Shown: positions 1 through 6,387 of the stretch, one piece after another
Position numbering within the stretch: position 1 is the stretch's first letter
Layout: each line of letters begins with the position of its first letter
NCBI GenBank assembly: GCA_016866585.1
Contig: VGMB01000041.1
Location: 1 to 10,300, forward strand
Reading direction: 5' to 3'
DNA: 10,300 bases
From: Chlamydiota bacterium
Lineage (GTDB): Bacteria > Chlamydiota > Chlamydiia > Chlamydiales > Rhabdochlamydiaceae
Made by a program: the position numbers and the translations under genes
The notes under the pieces: model-generated
The model's database searches: none
The model's input: only the letters and a program-made list of their open reading frames with translations
Told to the model about the DNA's origin: nothing

Positions 1-953
1 TCTCCTAAAAATTTTCCACCTCCATTAACAACAACCATAGTTCCATCTTCCAGGTATCCAACACCTTGTCGTGGTTCTTTTCCATATCTTTGGATTTTAA
101 TTTTTATGAATTCACCAGTTTGAGTCAGCGGTTTAAGTGCATTAGATAAGGTGTGAAGATTTATAATTCTTATCCCTTCAAGCGAAGACATTTGAATTTT
201 TGTGATATCTGCAGACAGTATATTTGCATCTAGTAATCTAGCTAATCGAATAAGCTTACCTTGAATATCTTTTACTTCGGGGAAGTCTGTATCATTAAAC
301 CGTAGTTCTAATCCTTCGATAGCTTCTAGTTTTTTTATGATCTCTAAGCTTTTTTTTGCTTTATTTTTGCTTACCTCATCTCCGATTTCCGAAATAGCAT
401 AGATTTCTTTAATAAGAAATCTTGGGATAATCAGAGTGTGGTCTAAAACTCCTGTTGAAGAAAGGTCTATAATTCTTGCATCAGATAAAACAGAGCTATC
501 TACGACCAAATCTTTTTTCTTTTGTGAAGTAGGAGAGAACTTGACGAAGGGGATACTAACGTAAAGTTCATCAGATGTTTTGAGGGTCATGATCGTCCCT
601 AGGTAGGTTCCAAAAAGAAAAAGAGAGATCTTTATCATCTCTATGACTTGAGGTTGTAGTACTATCGTAAGCGAGCTTATATCAAGGATGGCTCCAAATA
701 CTAGAACAAGGGCTTCTCCCATTAGATAACCTATGAAAAGTCCTACGATGCCTATATTAAAGGATCGGAGGTTGAATTTTCTAAATATGATATCAAATCC
801 AATCAGCGTGACGCCGAGCAAGGATCCTAGACCTATGCCTATTAGAAGATTAGTTTGAGGTGCTCCAGAAGTGCTGGATAGCATGTACAGTGTCATAAAA
901 AAAACACTGAGCGAAAAGAATAGGATTCTTAAAAAGGTCAATGTCACGTTCAT
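1..953 (-). CDS. YacL-type integral membrane PIN/TRAM domain protein (3' end beyond window)
   Basis: Reading the minus strand from the ATG at 953 gives 317 open codons that run off the left edge. Four hydrophobic segments (about residues 8-27, 35-57, 67-90 and 103-122) are followed by a PIN-like nuclease domain (about 148-270: VVDSSVLSDARI with D152, IPRFLIKEI with E183, and D249). The start of a TRAM domain (about 278 onward) shows GVGYLEDGTMVVV. This order, and the ALKPL linker between PIN and TRAM, match Bacillus YacL. PIN domains are usually Mg-dependent RNases and TRAM binds RNA; the cellular role of YacL proteins is not established. The start at 953 has AGGAG 8 nt upstream (962-966). 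An in-frame ATG at 974 is possible but would put that Shine-Dalgarno inside the gene. The central RGRRG stretch common in the family is replaced by a Lys-rich segment (about 196-201). Family call is firm, function is not. Confidence 0.88.
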   Translation of the reverse strand, partial: MNVTLTFLRILFFSLSVFFMTLYMLSSTSGAPQTNLLIGIGLGSLLGVTLIGFDIIFRKFNLRSFNIGIVGLFIGYLMGEALVLVFGAILDISSLTIVLQPQVIEMIKISLFLFGTYLGTIMTLKTSDELYVSIPFVKFSPTSQKKKDLVVDSSVLSDARIIDLSSTGVLDHTLIIPRFLIKEIYAISEIGDEVSKNKAKKSLEIIKKLEAIEGLELRFNDTDFPEVKDIQGKLIRLARLLDANILSADITKIQMSSLEGIRIINLHTLSNALKPLTQTGEFIKIKIQRYGKEPRQGVGYLEDGTMVVVNGGGKFLG

Positions 954-1159
954 GGAAAATTCTCCTTTTTTCATTACTAATTTTTTTATAGTCCTAACGA
1001 TCCCATTTAAAATATTTTGCAATAGATTGAAGTGTAAATTTATAGAGTTTTTTTGTCATTAACCTTGAATTTAATACAATTCTTTTTAGACCATGATACC
1101 TTATATGCACATCTATCGATTGCGTATAAATATCAATGAAATAATTTAGGGAAAATATT

Positions 1160-1645
1160 ATGAAAATAACTCCGTTCAAAGCGTTAATGATAAGTTTTGC
1201 TACATGGCTGTTAATAGGAGTCTTTCTCCTGCAAAAAGGGCTGAAGCTTCTAGTGGGCGTCGCTCATTCTCATGAAAGTGGTTATTTAACACAAATGTTG
1301 GGAAATACTATCGGTAGTAAAGAGCATGCAGCTCTTTTTTTTATTACAGTGGCTCTAATAGTCGGCTTTTTAAAAGGTCGTTTTGTTTTAAGTAAAACTG
1401 TTGCTAGAATTTCTAACAGATTTTTTTCTTATGGCGAATATATGACGCTCAAACAACTTTACCCGTTCTACTATATTGCTATAATTTTTTCCATGATGCT
1501 AATGGGGATGCTATTGCGTTTCATTCCTGTTTCTGGCGAAGTGAAGGGGATCGTAGACGTAGCTGTCGGTTCAGCTCTGATTAATGGAGCTATGCAATAT
1601 TTTAGAGTTGCCTTTACAAAAGGAAGAGATGTTGAGGTTAAGTAG
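1160..1645 (+). CDS. Conserved-looking multi-pass membrane protein of unknown function
   Basis: This 161-residue protein has about four hydrophobic segments (roughly 8-34, 57-76, 101-122 and 130-150). Between them lie a basic loop with KGRFVLSKT (72-80) and a glycine-containing last helix with VGSALINGAMQYFR (136-149). I do not recognise a named family. The KGRFVLSKT and GSALINGA stretches look like conserved elements of a small bacterial membrane protein, but that is an impression and not a search result. The start has TAGGGA 8 nt upstream. A TATAAA at 1125-1130 could be a -10 box, though no good -35 accompanies it. The gene diverges from the PIN/TRAM gene across 206 bp and ends 1 bp from the convergent rlmH. 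No enzyme motif is visible, so no function is assigned. Confidence 0.75.
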   Translation: MKITPFKALMISFATWLLIGVFLLQKGLKLLVGVAHSHESGYLTQMLGNTIGSKEHAALFFITVALIVGFLKGRFVLSKTVARISNRFFSYGEYMTLKQLYPFYYIAIIFSMMLMGMLLRFIPVSGEVKGIVDVAVGSALINGAMQYFRVAFTKGRDVEVK

Positions 1646-1652
1646 ACTACTT
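1640..1652. repeat. 13-bp palindrome holding both convergent stop codons
   Basis: AAGTAG-A-CTACTT is a perfect inverted repeat around A1646. It contains the Lys-TAG end of the membrane protein gene and, on the other strand, the Lys-TAG end of rlmH. No run of T follows on either strand, so it does not look like an intrinsic terminator. It may simply result from two genes ending with the same two codons. Confidence 0.6.
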
Positions 1653-2072
1653 GTGATATCCAGAACCTTTTTTGATTTCTTGGGCTCTGTAGATCTGCTC
1701 GAGTAGGATCAGTCTTGTCATCTGATGAGTGAATGTCATTCTAGAGAAGCTGATGAGATGTTTGGCTTGAGATTTAATTTTTGCCGGAAGTCCTTCAGCT
1801 CCTCCGATTACGATGTTGATCCTGCTGCCCTCAGATTCGAGTAACTTAAATAAAAATACGCTGAACTCTTCGCTTGACTGCATTGCTCCCATAGGGTCAA
1901 GGCATATCCATGAAGATTCTTTTTCTAGCGTACTTATTAGTTGGTCTGAATTTTTGCAAAGAATCCATTCGATGAATATGCTGTTTTGCAACCGCTTTAG
2001 GTATTCATCAGTGGCCTGTTGTAGCCAAGGCTCTTTTGTTTTTCCTACGGTGATGATTTTTATTTTTAACAT
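1647..2072 (-). CDS. rlmH: 23S rRNA pseudouridine-1915 N3-methyltransferase RlmH
   Basis: RlmH is a homodimeric SPOUT (alpha/beta-knot) enzyme. It uses S-adenosylmethionine to methylate pseudouridine 1915 in helix 69 of 23S rRNA, on assembled 70S ribosomes. The 141-residue product opens with the typical MLKIKIITVGK. It has the cofactor-binding knot motif IGGAEGL (89-95), a second knot segment RMTFTHQMTRLILLEQIYRA (111-130), and the family's C-terminal YHK. It is about 14 residues shorter than E. coli RlmH (155), and the missing part maps to the variable middle (about 35-60), not the knot. No clear Shine-Dalgarno precedes the ATG at 2072. Its 5' end is 14 bp from lgt on the other strand, and its 3' end is 1 bp from the preceding convergent gene. 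Its promoter must therefore lie inside lgt and its transcript must run into the neighbour unless cut. Confidence 0.95.
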   Translation of the reverse strand: MLKIKIITVGKTKEPWLQQATDEYLKRLQNSIFIEWILCKNSDQLISTLEKESSWICLDPMGAMQSSEEFSVFLFKLLESEGSRINIVIGGAEGLPAKIKSQAKHLISFSRMTFTHQMTRLILLEQIYRAQEIKKGSGYHK

Positions 2073-2086
2073 GGGTGTTTAAATTT

Positions 2087-3223
2087 ATGTTTGCTTACTT
2101 TTATTGGGATCCTAATCGATTCATGTTTGATGTAAATATACCTATTTTAGACAGACCCATACTTTGGTATGGATTTCTTTTCGCCCTTGGCTTCTTTATA
2201 GGATATTTTATTTGCAGGCGTCTTTTAGTTTGGTATTTGCTTGCAAAGCCCTATATAACACTGGATGATATTCTCTCCTTTAAGATTGTATCACAAGTAA
2301 TAGAACAATACAAACAAGAGGGGTCCTCTTGTTTTAAATCACTTACTACAAAAGATCTATCATCGCCTGATCAATTTATCAAGGGGATGCAGAGGATTGT
2401 TTCTACTGAAAAAAAACTCCCTTTTAATAAGAGAAGTTTTCTTTTAACATATCTGCAGAAATTTTTGTTAGAGAATGAAAAAAGGATCTTAAGCATCAGG
2501 CTACATTTCGAGGATGTTCTAGGTTCATCGATTCTTACTATTTCTCAAAAAGCTGCTGTTATTACAGAATCTATTTCCTTCGCTTCAATTTTAGGAGCTG
2601 TAATAGGTTCAAGGCTTGGTGATGTTATTTTCTATCAAGATTTTTCTTTTTATATTCATAACCCTATTTCAATAATACAGATATGGAAGGGTGGATTATC
2701 AAGTCATGGCGGGGCTGCTGGAGTATTTATTGCTTTATGGATACTTTCTCGCAAAAAGAAATTTAAGGATATTGGCTTATCACTTCTTCGTATTGCAGAC
2801 CTTGTTACTATTCCTACGGCTTTGATCGCTACTTTTATTAGAATAGGAAATTTTATCAACCAAGAGATATTAGGAACCACCACAACGGTTCCCTGGGCTG
2901 TAATTTTTGGCCATCCAGCAGATGGTACTGCGCCAACTCCACGACACCCTGTTCAGCTTTATGAAGCGGTAATTTATTTCTTTATATTCTTGACTCTGGC
3001 AGTAAATTGGAAACGTTTATTTAGGTTAGTAAAACCGGGATTTGTACTAGGTCTGTTTTTAATTGCTGTTTTTTTAAGTAGATTTATTCTTGAGTTCTTT
3101 AAAACAGAACAGAGCGATTATCTTTTACTTCAGACTCATTTACATATGGGGCAGTATCTAAGTATTCCTTTTATTTTGGCTGGTATTTACCTGGTTTTTA
3201 GAAGAAAAAATAACGATTTGTAA
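2087..3223 (+). CDS. lgt: Prolipoprotein diacylglyceryl transferase Lgt with a ~100-residue insertion
   Basis: Lgt is an inner-membrane enzyme. It moves diacylglycerol from phosphatidylglycerol to the lipobox cysteine of prolipoproteins, the first step of lipoprotein maturation. Key residues known from E. coli are all present: Y28 (in WYGF, TM1), H207 (SSHGG), R252, N255 and E260 in the signature IRIGNFINQE, HPVQLYE (287-293), and R332/E336 in SRFILEFF. The 378 residues exceed E. coli Lgt (291). The excess lies between TM1 and TM2 (about 54-158), where the E. coli topology places a cytoplasmic loop. That stretch is rich in Lys, Glu, Ser and Leu and is not membrane-like. The start at 2087 is preferred because GGGTG (2073-2077) lies 9 nt upstream. 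An in-frame GTG at 2075 would add four residues but has no ribosome-binding site. Confidence 0.95.
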   Translation: MFAYFYWDPNRFMFDVNIPILDRPILWYGFLFALGFFIGYFICRRLLVWYLLAKPYITLDDILSFKIVSQVIEQYKQEGSSCFKSLTTKDLSSPDQFIKGMQRIVSTEKKLPFNKRSFLLTYLQKFLLENEKRILSIRLHFEDVLGSSILTISQKAAVITESISFASILGAVIGSRLGDVIFYQDFSFYIHNPISIIQIWKGGLSSHGGAAGVFIALWILSRKKKFKDIGLSLLRIADLVTIPTALIATFIRIGNFINQEILGTTTTVPWAVIFGHPADGTAPTPRHPVQLYEAVIYFFIFLTLAVNWKRLFRLVKPGFVLGLFLIAVFLSRFILEFFKTEQSDYLLLQTHLHMGQYLSIPFILAGIYLVFRRKNNDL

Positions 3224-3329
3224 AAAGGAATTAGTTTAAAATCAGTTTTCTCTTGGGTTTTTTTTGTTTTGTCGCACATAATCCCTGGAAAATGAGTTAA
3301 GATAAGTTAGTTTATTTAGGAGTTTCTAT

Positions 3330-3776
3330 ATGAATCAAATAACAATTGCAGGACATCTGGGCGCTGATCCAGAAGTTCGTTTTACTTCTTCTGGACAGAA
3401 AGTAACTACACTAAGAGTGGCAGCCAAAGCTAGAAAGGGATCTAAAGATGAGACCATTTGGTGGAAGGTAACTGTATGGGGCGAGCAATTCGATAAGATG
3501 CTTACCTACTTTAAAAAAGGTAGTCCTATCATAACTGTTGGTGAGCTTAATAAGCCTGAAATGTTTACAGACAGAGACGGAAAGTCTCAAGTGTCTATGA
3601 GCATCACAGCAATGAATCTGATGTTTAGTCCTTTTGGAAGAAATGATTCTTCTTCTTCTTCTAATTCTTCCGATTCTTCTCACGATCATGAAATGGCACA
3701 TGCTGGTCATGAAATGTCATTACATGGCCAAGGAAAATCTGAGATGTCATTTTCTGATGATGAAATACCATTTTAA
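3330..3776 (+). CDS. ssb: Single-stranded DNA-binding protein SSB
   Basis: SSB coats single-stranded DNA during replication, repair and recombination, and recruits partner proteins through its C-terminal tip. Residues 1-102 form the OB fold, starting MNQITIAGHLGADPEVRF with WWKVTVWG (44-51). The protein ends in the acidic tip DDEIPF (143-148), the canonical partner-binding peptide. The linker (about 105-140) is unusual: a serine run (107-117) is followed by a His/Met-rich stretch with six His in 118-132. At 148 residues it is within the normal range. The start is supported by AGGAG (3318-3322) 7 nt before the ATG. A poly-T stretch and about 106 bp separate it from lgt, and a strong terminator follows. 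The order ssb-pepA is, from memory, the same as in Chlamydia. Confidence 0.96.
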   Translation: MNQITIAGHLGADPEVRFTSSGQKVTTLRVAAKARKGSKDETIWWKVTVWGEQFDKMLTYFKKGSPIITVGELNKPEMFTDRDGKSQVSMSITAMNLMFSPFGRNDSSSSSNSSDSSHDHEMAHAGHEMSLHGQGKSEMSFSDDEIPF

Positions 3777-3786
3777 TTAGATTTGT

Positions 3787-3826
3787 ATTGGGCAATGTTT
3801 ATTTGAGACATTGCTCAATTTTGTTC
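3787..3826 (+). terminator. Rho-independent terminator after ssb
   Basis: TTGGGCAATGT (3788-3798) pairs with ACATTGCTCAA (3808-3818) over 11 bp with one G-U pair and a 9-nt loop. An outer A-T pair (3787/3819) is also possible. TTTTGTTC (3819-3826) follows. It begins about 10 nt after the ssb stop, so ssb is probably its own transcript and pepA needs its own promoter in the next 70 bp. Confidence 0.82.
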
Positions 3827-3895
3827 TTGATGTTGTAATTTTCTTGTGTTAGCTATTTTCTTAATGACTATAGGTTCAATTTAGAGAGGATTCTG

Positions 3896-5362
3896 ATGAT
3901 TATTAGCCACAGCGATACCCCAGCAAATAGAAAAATATTAGATGCCTTAGTTGTTCCCTTTTGGATAAATGGAGACACTGTAGAACCTGCAACACCATCA
4001 AACGCATTTACTTTTCTTGCTCAAGACGTGATAAAAGCCAAAGACTTTTCAGCGAAGTTGGAGGAGACTTGTCTTCTTTATGGTCAAACAGAAGGAGAAC
4101 AAAGAGTTATTTTGCTAGGACTTGGAAATAGTAAGGATCTTCATTCTGATTATGTAAGAAGAGCCTATGCTTCTGTTGTAAAAGTATGTAGAAGAAAAAA
4201 GTGGGCGAAGATCTCGTTTCTGCTTCCTAGTGTTGATGAAACATATCTAAAAGCCCTAGTTGAGGGATCTCTTTTAGCAAACTATGTATTTGATGAACTC
4301 AAAAGAGAAACTATTATAAATGATCCTACATGTCTATTAAAAGAGTTGCATTTTGTAGGCTCTTCTAAGAAATTTATCAGTACGTGCAAGGATGTAAGGA
4401 CAATTACGGATGCAGTTTGTTTTACAAGAGACCTTGTAAATAGAAATGCCGATGACATTACTCCCAAATCCCTAGGATCTGTAGCAAAAAAACTTGTGGG
4501 TAAGCATCTAAAAGTTCATGTTCTTGGTGAAAAAGACTTGGAAAAAGAAAAAATGGGACTTCTTCTTGCTGTAGGCAAAGGATCTTGTAATGACTCTTCC
4601 CTTATTGTTTTAGAATATATTCCAGACTCATCGAGCAAGGACGTTACAGCAATTGTTGGTAAAGGAATAACATTTGATACTGGAGGTCTGAATTTAAAGG
4701 TCGGTGTCGGTATTGAGACTATGAAATGTGATATGGCAGGATCTGCCTCTGTTTTAGGTGTTATTAAGGCTGCAAGTGATCTTGGTATAAAGAAAAATAT
4801 TATTGGAGTTATTGCTGCAGCAGAAAATGCTATCGGATCGAATAGTACTAAGCCCGGTGATGTTGTCATAAGTCACAGTGGAAAATCTGTAGAGATTAAC
4901 GATACTGATGCAGAGGGTCGTCTTGTATTAGCAGATGCGCTGTCTTACTTGCAAAAACACTACTCTCCATCAAGAATCATAGACCTGGCTACTCTTACAG
5001 GTGGCGTGGTTATAGCTCTTGGAGAGGAAGCAACTGGACTATTCAGTAATGATGATGCACTAGCGCATAGGTTGATTGCCTCCGGAGACAGGACCTTTGA
5101 AAGACTGTGGAGGTTGCCCTTATATGCTGAGTATAGGGAAGGTTTAAAATCTTCAATAGCTGATATAAAAAATTCTGGGGGGAGAAAGGCTTCGGCTGCT
5201 AAGGGAGCCATTTTCTTACAACAATTCATAAAGAACTCCACCCCATGGGCTCATTTAGATATAGCAGGTACAGCTTTTTTATCAGAACCTAAAGGGTATA
5301 ATACAACAGCTGCTACGGGTGTGGGAGTTCGTTTACTGATCGATTTTTTAGAGATGCTATGA
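3896..5362 (+). CDS. pepA: Leucyl aminopeptidase (M17 family, PepA)
   Basis: This is a hexameric cytoplasmic aminopeptidase with two metal ions per subunit that releases N-terminal residues, preferably Leu, from peptides. Its 488 residues compare with about 500 in E. coli PepA. Residues 1 to about 160 form the N-terminal domain and 165-488 the catalytic domain. The metal and catalytic residues fall at a constant offset from E. coli: K256, D261 (GKGITFDTGG), K268, D279, D338, E340 and R342 (NDTDAEGRL). E. coli PepA also binds DNA (xer-site recombination, carAB control); nothing here shows whether this one does. The start is supported by GAGAGGA ending 5 nt before the ATG. Its stop overlaps the next gene's start (ATGA at 5359-5362), so the two are translationally coupled. 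No clean promoter was found in 3827-3895. Confidence 0.97.
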   Translation: MIISHSDTPANRKILDALVVPFWINGDTVEPATPSNAFTFLAQDVIKAKDFSAKLEETCLLYGQTEGEQRVILLGLGNSKDLHSDYVRRAYASVVKVCRRKKWAKISFLLPSVDETYLKALVEGSLLANYVFDELKRETIINDPTCLLKELHFVGSSKKFISTCKDVRTITDAVCFTRDLVNRNADDITPKSLGSVAKKLVGKHLKVHVLGEKDLEKEKMGLLLAVGKGSCNDSSLIVLEYIPDSSSKDVTAIVGKGITFDTGGLNLKVGVGIETMKCDMAGSASVLGVIKAASDLGIKKNIIGVIAAAENAIGSNSTKPGDVVISHSGKSVEINDTDAEGRLVLADALSYLQKHYSPSRIIDLATLTGGVVIALGEEATGLFSNDDALAHRLIASGDRTFERLWRLPLYAEYREGLKSSIADIKNSGGRKASAAKGAIFLQQFIKNSTPWAHLDIAGTAFLSEPKGYNTTAATGVGVRLLIDFLEML

Positions 5363-6303
5363 GAAAGAAAACGGAACTGCTTCATTTCAAAGTACAAGAG
5401 GGTGAGCATGGGCTTACTCTGCTTGCTTTTTTGAAAAAAAAATGTACAGCTATTTCCTCTACAAAAGCTTTAAAAAGAGCTATAGAATCTAAGGAGTGCC
5501 TTGTAAATGGTAGGGTGGAATTTTTTTCTACATACAAGCTTGTAAAAGGAGATACAGTAGAGCTTAGGTCGATTGTAGCCAATACCGATGAGCAGTCTCA
5601 AGGAGAGATTATCTTCGAAGATGATTATTTACTAATTATTAATAAGCCTGCGGGAGTTGTTAGCGATGCTGTAGGAATTTCTCAGCTTATAGGTTATAAA
5701 TCAGGGGTTTTATCCCTTGTTCATCGCTTAGATAAAGATACTTCAGGACTTTTGATGTTAGCAAAAACAGGTCCTATGTTGAATGCTATGAAAGATCTAT
5801 TCTCTAAAAAAGAGGTTCATAAATACTATTTAGCTCTCGTAGATGGATCTTTTACAAAAAAAATGGGTGTCATAGAAAACTTTTTAGGTAAAAAAGGAAG
5901 TTATCATGGACAGACTATATATGGAAGTGTCGATCAGGAGCACGGCGAAAGGGCTATCACTCATTGGCGCAGTTTGGAGAAAGGACTCCGGTGTTCTCTA
6001 CTTGTACTAGAGCCTAAGACAGGAAGGACTCATCAACTTAGGGTTCATCTTAAAGAAATGGGCCATCCTATACTCGGAGACTATCAGTATTGTAAAAATT
6101 TTTCATGCCAAATTATGCCATCTAGGCAGATGCTCCATGCATGGGGACTGACATTTATTCATCCTATGACAAAAAAAGAAGTGTGTGTGTCTGGTTCTTT
6201 GGCTGATGATTTTATAACCCTTGCAGATCAGCTGAAAGTGAATTTAAACCAATTGTTACAGCCATCTTTTTTTCAGGATCTAATAAAAAAGATGGTTAAA
6301 TAG
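5359..6303 (+). CDS. RluA-family pseudouridine synthase with S4 domain
   Basis: This enzyme isomerises specific uridines of ribosomal (or transfer) RNA to pseudouridine. An S4 RNA-binding domain (about 8-70) precedes the RluA catalytic domain (about 82-285). The family signature HRLDKDTSGLLMLAKT (122-137) supplies the catalytic Asp, D125. The second conserved block is GRTHQLRVHLKEMGHPILGD (222-241). The 314-residue length is normal for the S4-containing RluC/RluD branch, but sequence alone does not tell me which site it modifies, so no symbol is given. Its ATG overlaps the pepA stop by 4 nt (ATGA), and a hairpin terminator follows at 6332. In Chlamydia I recall hctB, not an RluA-type gene, following pepA, so this neighbour would set the lineage apart. 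Confidence 0.94.
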   Translation: MRKKTELLHFKVQEGEHGLTLLAFLKKKCTAISSTKALKRAIESKECLVNGRVEFFSTYKLVKGDTVELRSIVANTDEQSQGEIIFEDDYLLIINKPAGVVSDAVGISQLIGYKSGVLSLVHRLDKDTSGLLMLAKTGPMLNAMKDLFSKKEVHKYYLALVDGSFTKKMGVIENFLGKKGSYHGQTIYGSVDQEHGERAITHWRSLEKGLRCSLLVLEPKTGRTHQLRVHLKEMGHPILGDYQYCKNFSCQIMPSRQMLHAWGLTFIHPMTKKEVCVSGSLADDFITLADQLKVNLNQLLQPSFFQDLIKKMVK

Positions 6304-6331
6304 GGTGAATGGGTTGTTTTAGTATGAATAT

Positions 6332-6363
6332 GGAGATGAATGTGTTAGCATCTCCTTTTGTTT
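6332..6363 (+). terminator. Rho-independent terminator after the pepA-RluA operon
   Basis: GGAGATG (6332-6338) and CATCTCC (6349-6355) form a perfect 7-bp stem with a 10-nt loop, followed by TTTTGTTT (6356-6363). It lies 29 nt past the pseudouridine synthase stop and just before the glycosyltransferase. It argues against starting that next gene at the in-frame TTG (6358), which would sit in the T-tract. Confidence 0.75.
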
Positions 6364-6374
6364 GATATTTTAAT
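6345..6374 (+). promoter_or_regulatory. Possible promoter for the GT9 glycosyltransferase
   Basis: TTAGCA (6345-6350, 4 of 6 to the -35 consensus) and TTTAAT (6369-6374, 5 of 6 to the -10) are 18 bp apart. Transcription would begin near 6381, only a few bases before the ATGs at 6382 and 6388. The -35 lies in the loop and right arm of the preceding terminator. In AT-rich DNA such matches arise by chance, so this is tentative. Confidence 0.27.
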
Positions 6375-6387
6375 AATTGATATGGTT

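Noticed and set aside
1..953. VapC-type toxin reading of the PIN domain
   Set aside because: Four N-terminal membrane segments and a C-terminal TRAM domain mark the YacL type, and there is no antitoxin gene upstream.
954..1159. tRNA, small RNA or riboswitch in the longest intergenic region
   Set aside because: No cloverleaf, conserved T-loop sequence or stable hairpin was found. It holds only the divergent start regions and scattered TATAAA-like sequences.
871..1179. Short open frames on both strands (871-1062 plus, 994-1179 minus) around the PIN/TRAM gene start
   Set aside because: They overlap the 5' end of the PIN/TRAM gene and the AT-rich intergenic region, show low-complexity Phe/Ile/Lys composition, and have no recognisable domain.
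3224..3329. Poly-T run (3258-3265) after lgt as a terminator
   Set aside because: Only an AAAA/TTTT pairing precedes it, with no stable GC-containing stem. TTGTCG at 3269 also lacks a -10 box at usable spacing.
3411..3710. 99-codon open frame antisense to ssb
   Set aside because: Shadow of the ssb coding frame. Its Arg-rich stretch is simply the reverse of the serine codon run.
3827..3895. Promoter for pepA (TTGTGT 3844-3849 with TATAGG 3869-3874)
   Set aside because: The 19-bp spacing and weak matches are no better than chance in AT-rich DNA. A promoter is expected here because of the upstream terminator, but I cannot point to it.
4282..5241. Three open frames antisense to pepA (4282-4467, 4516-4869, 4960-5241)
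   Set aside because: All lie wholly inside an intact pepA with conserved motifs, and their translations show no family features.
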